DNA from: Boesenbergia rotunda
Taxonomy: Eukaryota > Streptophyta > Magnoliopsida > Zingiberales > Zingiberaceae
Assembly (NCBI GenBank): GCA_024364735.1
Contig: JAGFNQ010009960.1
Span: 1 to 64,000, forward strand
Direction of reading: 5' to 3'
DNA: 64,000 bases
Shown here one piece after another: positions 47,021-58,979 of this stretch; the stretch's first letter is position 1, and every line of letters begins with the position of its first letter. The translations under genes and the position numbers were made by a program. The notes below the pieces were generated by a model, which saw only the letters and a program-made list of their open reading frames with translations, did no database searches and was not told the origin of the DNA.

Positions 47021-47419
47021 CTGGGACGAATAGACAAATTCGTTGCTAATTTGGGGATGAAATTTGGGACGAAAAAATTTTGTCCCAAAATTACTTTTTA
47101 TAAAGCTTCCCATCCCCTTCATTTTCCCTAGATCTGAACGGTTTCGGTTTGGAGCGGTGACGACTTGCCCTAGATCTGAACTTTAGGGTTTGGAGCTGCG
47201 ATGACACGCATGGGATCTCCAACGATCGACGGTAACATTCTCTCCCCTCTCTTTTCTCACTCTCTACAACTCCGGCGAGCCACTGGCCGCTCGCGTTGGT
47301 CAGCGGCTCGTGCTTGCTGCCGCCCGTGGGCCGTCGCCACCCCTGCGCGAGAGATGACCCCCAGGCATCACCCCTGAAAGTTTCAGTATAGTGAAAGGTT
47401 GGTCCCTTATATTGTCATC

Positions 47420-48272
47420 AAGATTGGATACCACCCTCAGATTGCCCTTCTCTGTACTTATGGATCTTTCCTTTTCTGTGCTAGGGGATTGTCAACGGCC
47501 TAATCTCAGACAAAACAATACAGCTTCACAAAACAAGTTGTGCAGCTCAAGCAATCCTGGTGCAAGTAGGAATGCTGAGGAATATAGATGGACCATCATG
47601 GATGTCTTCCTCAAATGACATGTTTGGTCCAGAAGATACGTTGACATCAGCCTTCGAATCTTCAACTCTAGAATTCAAAGAATATATTGGAGAAAGCACC
47701 AGGATATTGTGAAAACACCCAAGACTTGCATGATTGTAAAACACCGCAGGTTGATACTCATAAGCAATTGTTTGACCCACCAGTCCTTCAAGTCAAACGC
47801 AGAACAGGTTTTTAGATGATTTTTTTTATACCTTACTGAAGTAGCTAGCTACAGTCATTTATTTTTTGCAGAGATTTTGATTATTAAAATTTGTGTATGT
47901 TGTTCTCGAAGGCATATGATGGTGGTGGAGAGGACGAGAATAAATAATCTCTAACACCATTTAGCACAAATAATTTGGATGAACATGAGGTACATAGGAT
48001 AAACCCTAAACTGTGTTCTAATTGTTTATTATTTTTATTGCGTTTTCCATAATAATATTGTGATTTAGCAAGCAGGTTGTGTTGAAAACTACTGTGATGG
48101 TAACTAATTTCCTGGTTAAAACTACAAGCCATCAGTTTGATTGTTGTAAAGAGAGTTCTTTTTAAATATCATGGAAAGATGGAGTCTTCAATTACCACAA
48201 GTCAAATTAGTATATTGACATAACCTTGATGTTCTCCATTAGTGACGTTAAAACTTCATACACTTTAACTTA

Positions 48273-48310
<38 letters not shown>

Positions 48311-48640
48311 GAGCAGCTAGAGATCAACATCCAAACCAAGCAGTCAAATAAACAATTCTCATCTGATGTGAAAGGAAAAGGTTATCTTTCAACACTTTAG
48401 TAGTGCTTTTTATCCTCTCCATGTGTAACAATAGCTAATGTGAAAATATGATGTTTCTTTTACAGGTCTTTCAACTTATCCTGCACAGCTTCATTCAAAG
48501 CAAGATTGTTTTGCGAAATCAAACTCTTCAAGTTTCACGCAGTCCTTAGATCCTGATTTTCATGCAGACAACAAACTTCATGGAAGATATGGACTCTGGA
48601 ATTGGGAAGAACTCATAATTACTATTTTGAAATATTAATA
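47420..48640 (+). pseudogene. Unidentified gene-like exons inside the CACTA element
   Basis: From an acceptor-like CTAG near 47490 the plus frame GIVNGLISDKTIQLHKTSC stays open for about 75 codons, passing SSSNDMFGPEDTLTSAFESS and EFKEYIGEST, then hits a stop. A second exon-like stretch starts after TTTTACAG near 48465 (STYPAQLHSKQDCF, SSSFTQSLDPDFHADN, YGLWNWEEL) and ends near 48638. The composition looks like plant protein but I do not recognise the family. It could be a captured host gene or a divergent CACTA accessory gene. Confidence 0.35.
48271..48305. repeat. (CT)n microsatellite
   Basis: About 17 CT dinucleotides in an uninterrupted run. Confidence 0.95.
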
Positions 48641-48719
48641 TTTGTTTGTGAAATTTTTGTTAGTGTATGTTTTATTAATATTATTATTTTATTTTAAATA
48701 GGGATAATCATTAAGAATT

Positions 48720-49580
48720 TACTTAACAATGTATGCTATGCTAGAAAATTTAGTTATTAAGGATGCTATTTATTTCCATACTATGTTAGAAAATTTAGCT
48801 ATTAAGAATGTTATTTATTTAACCATGCATGCTATGTTAGAAAGTTTAGCTATTAAGGATGCTATTCATTTAACCATACATGTTATGTTATTTAACCATG
48901 CTATGTTAGATAATTTAGCTATTATAGATGTTATTTATTTAATCATGCATGTTATGTTATGTGAGAAAGTTTACCTATTAATGATGTTATTCTATGTAAC
49001 ATTTTTGTATGTTTTATTAATACCATTATTCTATTTTTAATAGAGTTAACGACGTCAACTAAACTGGTAAAAATATTAAGTTTTGTGTTAATTTAATTTT
49101 TTGTCATTTCTTAATATAAATAATTCTATTTGTTATTAATATTCTTAATTTATTTTGAACAGGATTGGCAACGGCAAGTAAATTGATACAGTTGTTAAAT
49201 TTTGTATTAATTTAATAGATGTTTTTATGTTACGAATGATTCATTTTGTTATTTGTTTGTTTATGTAGGAAAAGAAGAAAATGAAAGAAGCAAGATTGCC
49301 AATAGAAGAGGTTGATATCGATCTTGATGTTCTTGTAGTTTTTTTCATGACTTTATGAATTTCTATGGATTGGATGTGATTACTTATCTTGTACTTTATT
49401 TGATGTTATCTGTATCGATATGGATATGATGATATGTTTCGTTTGGATGTTTTATATCTGTATGGATATTTGGATGATATGTATCGATTGGTTGTGATTA
49501 CTTATCGTTTGGATGTTCTTGTTATTTGGAGGTTTTATATCTGTATGGATATGATGATATGTATCGATTTGTACTATTTT
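48720..49580. repeat. AT-rich tandem repeats inside the CACTA element
   Basis: At 48720-48960 the motif ATGTTAGAAAATTTAGCTAT repeats about five times at roughly 50-60-bp spacing. At 49390-49580, TATCTGTATGGATATGATGA and TATGTATCGATTGG alternate. The 103-codon frame in the first array is a repeat artefact. Confidence 0.7.
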
Positions 49581-50054
49581 ATATCTGTATGGATATATTG
49601 AATGTAGTTAAATTGATAATATTGATTGTATTGGAAAAAATTTGAACAATTTGGGATAAATTTTGCAATGAAAAAAATTCGTCCCAAACATATCGTAACC
49701 CTTTGATCTCTCAGTTTTTGTGACGAAGTTTTGGATTTGTCCCTGAATTTGGGATGAATTTTTGGATTCGTCCCAAAATCAGGGACGAATTTATTGATTC
49801 GTCCCTGAATCTGGGACAAATTTTGGAATAGATTTTGGGATGAATATTGTTTTCGTTAAAATTTGGCAACAAATTTGGGGATGAAAAATTAATTTTGTCA
49901 CCAAATTCAAGGACGAATCTAGATTTTTGTCCCAGACGGTAAATCTGCAACGAAAAGTTTTTTTGTCGCCAAATTCATCCCTAAATTTTCTGGGACGATT
50001 TTTTTTTAAAATTCGTCCCAAAATTTATCCCTGAAACACTGATTTTTTGTAGTG

Positions 50055-50576
50055 TTCCTTAGGAACGAGTTTAGAGTATACCTTATTAGGTCACGGTTTT
50101 CGACCTTGTGACCTATTATGTGCAGCGCGTTCATCAGCTTCTGGATTCTTGCGTGGAGCTGTGCTGCTGACTCGCCTTCATGCATCTTTATTGTGTAGAG
50201 TTTGTTGAGTAACAGATCTCTTTTGCTGATCCGCGTATCAGACGTACCTTCGTGTAGTTCGATCAGCTTGTTCCATAATTCCTACGCGCTGCTGAAGGGT
50301 TCGACGTGGTTCAATTCTTCCTTCGCCAGGCAGCATTGTAATGTCTGTGTGGCCTTTGCGTCGGCCTCGATCTTCTTCTTGAGTGATCCGTCCCACTCTG
50401 TGTAGCCTTGCACCTCACCTTGTGCGTTTTTGGGTATCTCCAGTCTAGACTGGATGATAATCCACATGTCCACCTGAGTTTTCAGGTGGACCTTCATCCT
50501 ACTCTTCCAATAGGAGAAATCTTCTCCTGAGATGAGTGGTGGTCTGGCGGTGCTATAGCCTTCTTGCATGACCATT
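50055..50576 (-). pseudogene. Copia gag N-terminal fragment, family 3
   Basis: MVMQEGYSTARPPLISGEDF begins at 50575. One TAG lies near 50283 (after EPFSSA). The frame continues through KLIELHEGTSDTRISKRDLL and NRDLIRYTLNSFL and is cut by the CACTA end. It is closest to the family-2 gag at 40339-41990. Confidence 0.85.
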
Positions 50577-50795
50577 AAATTTATCTGAAAAAGAAATTAA
50601 AAAGAAAACTTGTTCCAAGACTAAGTCTTGGATTAGTAGTGCGGCAGAAAAAAATAATAAAAAAAATCGAGTGGTGTTGCACCAACTTCGATGAACGAGA
50701 AAATTACGAACGAAAAAAAATATTTAAAATAAAAATCCAAAAAATCGTTTAGCTGGTGGTTGCACCAGATTTGAGCCACCCGCTCTGATACCACT

Positions 50796-52034
50796 TGCGG
50801 GATCAGTTAGAATTGATAAAGGAGGGTGAATATCGATTAAATCTTTTCGGATTAAAAAGAGCAATTACGCAGCGGAAAAATTCAACTCAATGCTAACACT
50901 TTGATTTTTACTTGGTTCAGAGTCTAGATCGGCTCCTACACCAAGGCTCACGGGCCTTGACCGTTTACACAATTGATTTCAAATACACAATTGATTTCAA
51001 ATACAGAATTTAAATACAGCAATTAAATAATAATTATACCAACGACCGGAGTAGATTTGTAGATCGGAGCCGCGGGTCGTCGTTGGCACTTGAGACTTGA
51101 GCACGGAGCGTTTGGAGCAAAGCGCTTGAAAGAATTCGTTGGAAGCAAATTGTGTTGTGACGCAAGGGGGTGAACCCCTTTATATACTCGGTTCTTGGGC
51201 GCCTGTGTTGAAGGGGGCGCCTGACACGTGGCCTGTTATGCACGAATCCATATCCGCAGACTTGGCTAGCGCTTATCCCTTCAACTGGGGCGCCTGTATC
51301 AACACAAGCCCCTCGTTTGCTGACGTGGAGGCTAACTTCGAGACTGCTTTGGAAATGACCCTTCTTGGGCGCCTGTCACCATACAGGCGCTTGTATGAAC
51401 AGGCGCCTGACTTCATTCAGGCGCCTGGGAGCAGAAACCTTCAACCTTTGTTCCTGCAACCAGGGTTAGTTCCAAAACACAAATAACAAACAAATCATAT
51501 ATAAGTTAAGCACAATTAACAGCCTGAGCTGTCTTGATTCTGACTTTGGGCTTCCGAAATGTAACCCTAGGTCGAACCGACGCCTAGTGTTCCCTCCTAC
51601 AGGGAATGCGTCCTCACCTACTCCTCTCAGGAGAGTTTACGTTTTTGCCAACCGGCTCCTCCGGTTGGACTTTTGCCTAATCCTCCGGATCAGGTCTTTG
51701 TGCCCAGTCCGCGATTAGGACTTATTGCCCAACCCTCGGTCAGGTCTTCAGTGCCCAGCCCTCGGCCAGGACTTATTGCCCAATTCCTCGAATCAAGACT
51801 TCATGCCCAGTCCGCGACTAGGACTTATTGCCCAACCCTATGTCAGGACTTAGGGGCCCAGCCCTCGGCCAGGACTTATTGCCCAATTCTTAGAATCAGG
51901 ACTTCGTGCCTAGTGTACTTAGGACTTTTCCTGCACACTTGAATAACTTCGTTAGATCACAATAAAACCTTAACATATGAACCCTTTGCCATTATCAAAA
52001 CACAAGTTCGATCTTGGTGCTTCCAGCACCAACA
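50796..52034 (-). repeat. 5' LTR, SIRE family 3 (1239 bp)
   Basis: Ends TGCGGGATCAG and TCCAGCACCAACA. In sense order: tandem array GGACTTATTGCCCAACCCTC with CAGTCCGCGACTAGGACTTA (51680-51925), palindromes CAGGCGCCTG and GGCGCC (51195-51430), TATA box TATATAAAGG (51177-51186). It has the same three-part layout as the other families. Confidence 0.88.
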
Positions 52035-52735
52035 GATGTACCCCACTCTAATATCAATTATATGATCGGACAGTGGTTGCACCAATTCAAAGAGACGTCG
52101 CTCTGATACCAATTGTAGGATCAAAGAAGCGTGCTAGAGCGGGATGAACAACGCGAGTCACTTTTTCATAGTTTTCAAAAAATACACATTGGAATAGGGA
52201 AAAAGAAACAAGCACAATGCTAACAAGATTTATTTTTACTTGGTTCACGGCTTGTGCTGCTGGTCTAAGGCCTGCAATCATTGATCGATCACTTTTGTTA
52301 GGTAATCCACTATCAATTTGTCAAATACAAAAATTCGAATATGCAATACAATTAATTAATGAAATAACAAATACTAACAACTAAAGAAAATCCGAAGTAG
52401 AGTGTTATTGTCAGTGAGACGTTTTGACATCGTAGTAGTATTTCGGAGTAGAAAAAAATGACATTTGAAAGTAGAAGATGAGTGTTTTGAGCTGCTGGTC
52501 GAAGGGTTCTTTTATAGGACCTTCCTAGTGTCTGGATTCCTCTGGGTGCCTCCATTGAGGCCTATCCAATCCACCTTCATCATTGAGTTATTTGATTTCA
52601 GGCGCCTAGATCCCTTCAAGGCGCCTAGACCGCTAACGTAACACCACCTGAGCGAATCTCTATCTGTGTCAGCTCTATCTCTTCTCTGACACCTGGATCC
52701 CTTCCGGGTCACTTCTATATATTTGACATGTTATC
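52035..52735 (-). mobile_element. SIRE-like element, family 4, leader and 5' LTR fragment
   Basis: Primer site TGGTATCAGAGC at 52100-52111, LTR start TGTAGGATCAAAG at 52114. A TATA box (CCTATAAAAG, minus) lies near 52509-52518, with AGGCGCCTAG palindromes just upstream at 52598-52628. The far end is not defined; CACTA transposase sequence begins around 52735. Confidence 0.6.
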
Positions 52736-53062
52736 TAATATGTCTTCAAATTACCTTCTTTGAGAGCTTGTACGAACAACAACTGTACCTACAAATCCAT
52801 CAATAAGTGCAAGTGAGATAGACCACAAGTTAGAGAATGAATTTGCATTTTAGTTTTAAATTTATGTAAATTAGCGATTAAATTATTTATCATAATGAAA
52901 CTGTATTATATAAACATCTAATTTATATCATAATTAGTATTATAGGTGAATGACTGTAAAACATCAACTGTGCAAGATGAAAGGCTAATAAATCTTGCAT
53001 CAGGAGCTCTCTATAACATAATAATCTACTCGGGTTATTATGTTAATGGATTTAGATTTTAC
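52735..53062 (+). pseudogene. CACTA transposase (DUF4216-type), first segment
   Basis: After an A/T-rich possible intron, VQDERLINLASGALYNII and YSGYYVNGFRFY are read at about 52970-53062, the start of the DUF4216-type region of CACTA transposases. The frame continues at 63174. The part at 52738-52800 resembles 34147-34210. Confidence 0.7.
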
Positions 53063-54877
53063 TGTTGGGTATGGCTTGGCGGGTTTCCCTAGCGAAAACT
53101 TGGTCATCCTTGAGAGACCTCTCCATGTCTACGGATTAAAAATTAATTCGAATGGAGATTCGTCTCCCAACGACCATCTTGTCATCGCATCGTGTGGTAC
53201 GAATCACAACTTGGCCAATCACAAAGATCGTGCCTTATAATTCTCCTAACCGAATGACCGTGGAAGAGACGACGAGTGGATCACCGATTTTTGTGTTTAT
53301 AATTAGGGTCCAATTAATTAAGTATTAACCATGATTCAAAATCAAAATAATTAATTAATACACATAAAATGATGAAGCAAAAACAATAAGGAACCAAAGG
53401 AACAATAGGAGCTAAGGAAGAGAATTATACCTTCCCTTTACCTCGTAGCCTTCTATCTTTTGTCCCTCCCCTCCCGGACGTCGTGTGGGCCACGAGCTAC
53501 CATGAACCGAGATCACCAAGGCGTTCCAAAAGAGCTCTTCTTCATGCCCTAGCCGAAACAAAAACCCCTAGAAACTAGGGTTTTCCCTTGCGCCGCCGGC
53601 CACCAGAGCCACTCAAGCACCGCCGGACCAGCTGCAGACCTTGAGAGGAAGGTGAAGAAGATGAAGAAGGAGAGAGTTCTCCTTCTTCCTTACCCAACCG
53701 GCCGAAACACCCCTCCACCTCCAAGCTTGCGGTGCCGCCGCAATCACCCCTTGCGCCGCCTCCCACCGGCCGCGACCACCCTTCTCTTGTTGTTGAGCAC
53801 CACAAAAGGAGAGGTCCCTTCCTGGTCTATGTGAGGTCCGGCCAAGAGATGGTGGATGAAGGAAGAAGAAAAGAGGAGAGAAGCCTCCTCTTGTCTTGCG
53901 CCGACCGAAGACCTAGGAGAGAGAAGGAGAGAGAGAGGCATAGGGTGTCAACAATTGGATTAAGCCTTGGTTTCATGATCTCATGGGGTTTATATAGGGC
54001 TAAGGTAGGGACCACGAGGAGGAGTTGGATCTTGGCCCACTAATGGATCTAAAACCAATCCATTAATTAAGATCCATTCCACTAAAGGAGCTTAATTGAA
54101 CTTTCTCACCAACCCCCATATTTCATCTGGGCTCCACCTATTATGAGTCATCCATCCTCCCGTGTTTAAGGTATCGAATGCCTATCGATTAATTATAATT
54201 ACTGACAATTTTAATTAATCAGCTTCTGGCTCCTTGACTAGTACCACTCAACCTTATCATCATGTCGGATCAAATCCACCTGCAGGGTTTAACATGATGA
54301 ACCTTTTGAGCTCATTAAGGGGGCATCATCATCCCGACTCACCAGGACACGAATTCCGTCAATAATCAATGACACACCATATAATTAATATTATTTCCCA
54401 ACTTATCGGGCCATCGATTTAACAGAATAAATCTCACCTATTGATAATCAAAGAAATAATAATTAACTATATGTGCCCGTTATTATATCAGGATTCAGGG
54501 ATTGTACTCCATAATAAATCAGAGGTCTAATCCAATTATCAAGTCAGTATAAATTGGATGACCTTTGATTTTGGTCCTGCTCAATGCACATAAAACACAC
54601 TAGTGTAATTCTATGATCAAGACCAACCACACCTAATTACACTACAACCATCCCGATGATTTGTCCAATTCTATCTCGGTTGTGAGCCTCTTACTTATAC
54701 TATGCAAGGGACTGATAACACGATCTTCTATGTGACACCACACACCATGTTATCTACAGTGCACAGTATTGGACTTTCATGCATATACTAATGTAAACAA
54801 ACATCTAGTGTTGTTGTGATTCTCTTTTCAAGAAATAGATGATCTCATATATAAAAAGAAGCAAGTCTTTTAGTATA

Positions 54878-56594
54878 TGATGGACCCAATAACAAGTGTC
54901 ATGAATGAGTCTCAAATTTAGATATTTATAAGTTGAAAACCTTAGCTCACAAAATTAAAATGAGTAGTATAGGGGCCTCAAGTCGTATTTTTCAAGGACT
55001 AATTAAGAGTGTTTAATTCAAGCTTGAAGGTTGTCGTTTGATATGTTTTTGGGTTTTCTAGTAAAATGAGGGTTTTAGCGATAATGAATGAAATAACAGT
55101 ATGAAATAGAATGAATTTAGCTAAAGCATGGAACGAATTAAGAAATTGCAAGAACTACACTTAACCTATTGGAAAACTAAGTACTTCAATGCAAACAATG
55201 AAATTGAAATTTAAGAACTAATTGTAGGGAACTAATTGCAGAGAATTAATTGCAAGGCAATGAAAACTAGAACAAAACATTGCTTAAGAAACTTGGCTTG
55301 AAATGTAATGGAAACAAGCTAGAACAACTTGAAGAATTAAATGTTTAAAACCAAAATTATCCTAATTTGAACACCAAATCAGTTTATCATCAAGACTTTC
55401 CTTTGCCGTCACACAAAAGATGAGCTATGAACCCCCTAGCTCTAAAACCAACAGAGAAGAACTCCCAAGATCAGTTTGCTGCGAATTAGCCTTCCTGATC
55501 GGTCACTGGACCGATCAGGTCTTCTTCTGATCGGTCACTGGACCGATCAGGTCTTCCTCTGATCGGATTGGGAACCGATCAGAAGAGTCTCTGTCCGATC
55601 ACGACGATCGATCAGGAGCTAAAAACTCCGCGATCTCCTCCATCTTTGTACACCGAGTGTCGATCTCGCTCAGATACTATCAGTAACCTCTGGAGAACCC
55701 CACCTTCTGCTCTGATTTCTTCGCTCGATGAAGACAACCGCGAACTGATGGAAGCGATCAGTGGATCGGAGCTCCATCAAAACGCTCTCCTTAACTCCTC
55801 TCAGTGACGAAATTGAAACAAACTAAACTGAAAATCTACCTCATTGATCTGAAACCTTGAAAACAACTTGGATTTGATGTGGCCGCGCGATCTGAGGAAA
55901 AAATGATGAAGAACAGACGAAGAATTGGAGAAAACTACGCTACTCTGGTGACCTCGCGATGACGAGCTCAGATCTGAGAAGGAGTCTATTTTAACAGTTA
56001 GAAATGAACGGTTGTGATCGTCCTCGCCTCATCCGATGGTCAGATCTCCTCAGAACTGAACCAAACCTTCCAGATCTTGATCTATGGTCCTGATCTACTT
56101 CTCCTCAGCTCGAATCGATCAGATCTACAATGGATGGCTCAGATTTTTCTGCCTCTTCAATGGACGGTTAAAACTCCCCTTAAGCTTGATCTGACAGTCA
56201 GATGGACTCTGATTTGGTTCAAAGCTTCAGATCTTGATCTATGGACTTGATTAACTCTATCTAGGGCTCGGATTGATCAGAAGCTAACAGATGGCTCAGA
56301 TCTAGCCGTTTCTTGATCCGACGACCCATATTAGTCCAATGCTTGATCATCTTGATCCGAATCCAATTTTGACTCAAGTTTGATCCAATCTGATCTAGGT
56401 CCATGATCATTTAAAGCCTACAAAATTAGATTCAAATTTAAGTGCCAAAATATCTCAATTATAGAAAGATTTGAATCAAAAGCTAAAATAGAGCCAATTC
56501 ATGAAACCTAATATAAATGCAAACTTAAGCATATAAAAAGGGATCAAAACATGGATTTGAGAGCCTAAATTAATCATCAAAATGGTAATTATCA
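54878..56594 (-). repeat. 3' LTR of the Athila-like element (1717 bp)
   Basis: Ends TGATGGACCCAATAAC and GGTAATTATCA. Three GATCGGTC palindromes at 55496-55580 and related GATCA-rich sequence to 55620. Confidence 0.92.
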
Positions 56595-57264
56595 ACTCCC
56601 CCACACTTACTCTTGGGTAACTCGCACAAGCTAACTAGTAAACTAAACATGTACCCCCTAGATTAGTCTCAATCATAGTTAGAAGCAATTGAAAGGAAAT
56701 TACCTAGGGTTGTCAATCCTCAAAAATCTAAACTCAATAGACTAGTATCGTGTCTTTAAGTCAACAACTTAGTATACTTCATCCTTCAAGATTCATTGAG
56801 ATGAATTAAACTCACAAAGCCTCTCAAGGGAAATTTTAGTGGCTCTCTACCTAAATTCTACATTTTTGATGAAAATGGAGCTCACTCAAACACAAACATG
56901 GTTCTTGCACTACCATATGCTTGCTTATGTTCTACTCTCCACTATCATTCTTGACTTGGATCCACACCTACAAAAGCTTATGGGAACAAGTTTAGAAGAT
57001 ATATGAAATGATAGAAATGAAATAGAAGTTTAATAAGCTTTGATACTTATGAATCATGATAAAGAAAGTAAAGAAATATGGCATGATAAGGAAATATGGA
57101 AAAGAAAAGAAAATGAAAAACTTAGATACTCAAAAATGTAACTTAATGCACTTTGTCCTCTCATTTTGAATTATCCTGCATATTTCAGAACCTAGGTGAG
57201 TAAGGATTGGAGAGTGCCTCTTAATTGGACGAAAAACCATGCTGAATTCAGTGTGCTTCTGTGC

Positions 57265-57460
57265 CAACCTCTTCTGATTGGTCAAGGGACCGATCAGACT
57301 TCTCCTGATCGGTCAAGGGACCGATCAGGCTCTTCTTTCATTCGGTTAAGCAGACTTCTGATCATTCAGGCTCCCTTTTGAACGGTCTGGCTTCCCTCTG
57401 ATCGGTCTGGTGACCGATCAGAGACTTCCCTAATCGGTTTGGAGACTGATCAGGCTCTGA
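57265..57460 (-). repeat. Internal GATCGGTC palindrome array of the Athila-like element
   Basis: About five units such as CCTGATCGGTC and GACCGATCAGG, close to those of SIRE family 1 (for example arms around AAGG or TGGT). They lie in the non-coding 3' interior. Confidence 0.8.
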
Positions 57461-58733
57461 ACAGAAACTGAAACTGATCTGAATTCTTAAACTGTTTGCC
57501 GAGATTCCAATCGTGCACTTAATAACTCACTCTTGAATTCAACTAATTTCTTGCTTTCATCTTCCACTTCAAAAATTAATCCAACTCCTGGCACTTCATG
57601 TTTTTCTTTTCTTTTCTTTTTTTTCTCTGTTGTTCTATTTTTTTTTTCTGTTGCCAAGACTTTTTGTTTCTCTTCAATGTTTTTCAATAACTAGCTGAGC
57701 TTCCCATTTCCAGCAATTTGAATTAGCTCAGATTCTGCTCCAAATTGTTTCAGCTCTGCAAAATTCAGAATTTGAAAAGTTCATTAGGGCTCAGACTGTT
57801 AGCTTTATGTGCAGTTTAACTTGGAAGTAGAGTTCAAACAAGTTTCAACTGAGAAGTTCCATATTTTGAACCAATGCTTCAATTCTCAACTTCAATGTCA
57901 GAGGAGTTGGCATTTAGAACTTCCTAAGGTCACTAAATTTTTATTCGGAGTATGCCTCATAAAACTTGAAACCTCAAATTATAATTAGGAATTTAGATGC
58001 TTCAAATGTTACCTTCACTAACCAATTCTTGCAACTCACTCTTGACACAAAATTCCTTCAAGTTGGCACATTTGCTTGTATGTTGCCGAATGCACCCCCC
58101 ACACTTAAACTTTTGTTCGTCTCGGGCAAAATAACATCAAGAAACATCAAAAGTACCCAAGTCCATGGAAAGTATGGTTATGAGCAGAAAAAATAGGAGA
58201 AGAAAAATAGAATATAGAATAGAGCAACAAGAAATATAGCAAAATTGATATGAAAAAGGAAACAAGGTGATTCACCTCTATAAATGTGGTCCAATCATAG
58301 AAATATAGCTTTGAAAGAACCTAAACAAGTTCTAGAGTACAATCACATGTGTGTATCTCAAAAATTAGGCCAAGTCCTCACTAGGTAAAAAGAATTCATC
58401 TCAAGTCATCAATCTAGAGTCCATAACTAAGTAGTACTCAAGCATCCAAGAATTTTCATCTATTGGCTCAAATCCTAAGTTTTAACAACCAAATTTAATT
58501 TGCTTTCAAGAGACTCTAAAATGATATAGAGAAAATCTATAAAGAATACATTTATTCCAAATCATGCAAGAAACAAAATGCCAAAAGGGATAAAATGGTA
58601 TATAGAAACAAATCATTCTACACTACCTAAGCATTTGTTAACAAGAACTCATTGTAAAAGAAAAACTTACTGCATAGAAAACATAAAATGGTATACACAA
58701 TGAAATAAGAGTGTAAGAAGGAACAACTCCCCT
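57461..58733 (-). other. 3' interior of the Athila-like element, non-coding
   Basis: AT-rich sequence with a TTTTCTTTTC low-complexity run near 57600. No conserved domain on either strand. Confidence 0.5.
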
Positions 58734-58979
58734 TCAAGTAGGGTAGATAGCATGGAGCATCCATCTTGGAAGAACTATCCTCACGTGATCAATCTCATAG
58801 TGCACAACTTTCTCCCTTATTAATTTCGCATAAGTATGTTCCGGTAGTCGAAGGCGATTAAGCTGCAAAATCCATTCTTGGGGTGACTTGCTACGAATCA
58901 AAGTAAATTCAACCCTTCCCACTATATACTCTTTGGAAGTCCTTCTGGGGGGTTGAAGGCTATTTAATTGGAGCACCAC
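58734..58979 (-). pseudogene. Short open frame following the gag-like ORF
   Basis: A minus frame of 81 codons (SPQEWILQLNRLRLPEHTYA, VRIVLPRWMLHAIYPT) overlaps the end of the long ORF in another frame. It may be its continuation after a frameshift. No family recognised. Confidence 0.35.

Larger units (their letters stand above)
46047..50054. mobile_element. CACTA-type element, right part with clear TIR
   Basis: The right terminus (50037-50054) reads CACTACAAAAAATCAGTG in reverse complement. Subterminal GGGACGAAT / ATTCGTCCC motifs fill 49640-50030 and recur at 46260-46410 and 46960-47090. Its right neighbour is a SIRE gag frame cut at 50055, so it inserted there. The left end is missing beyond the SIRE LTR at 46046. 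No tnp2 coding was seen, but gene-like exons occur at 47420-48640. Confidence 0.65.
50055..52034 (-). mobile_element. SIRE-like element, family 3, 5' end (gag start, primer site, LTR)
   Basis: LTR 50796-52034, primer site TGGTATCAGAGC at 50782-50793, leader, gag from 50576. Gag is truncated at 50055 by the CACTA TIR. To its right, 52035 begins the leader of yet another SIRE element, so this one probably inserted into that leader. Confidence 0.8.

Noticed and set aside
48720..49040. 103-codon frame in an AT-rich tandem repeat
   Set aside because: The frame follows the repeat period and has no recognisable domain.
29896..52111. Initiator tRNA-Met-like stretches as tRNA genes
   Set aside because: Only 12 bases complementary to the tRNA 3' end are present, always beside an LTR; they are primer sites.
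57487..57687. A 66-codon Lys/Glu-rich minus frame
   Set aside because: Low complexity from a TTTTCTTTTC run in the Athila-like interior; no conservation seen.
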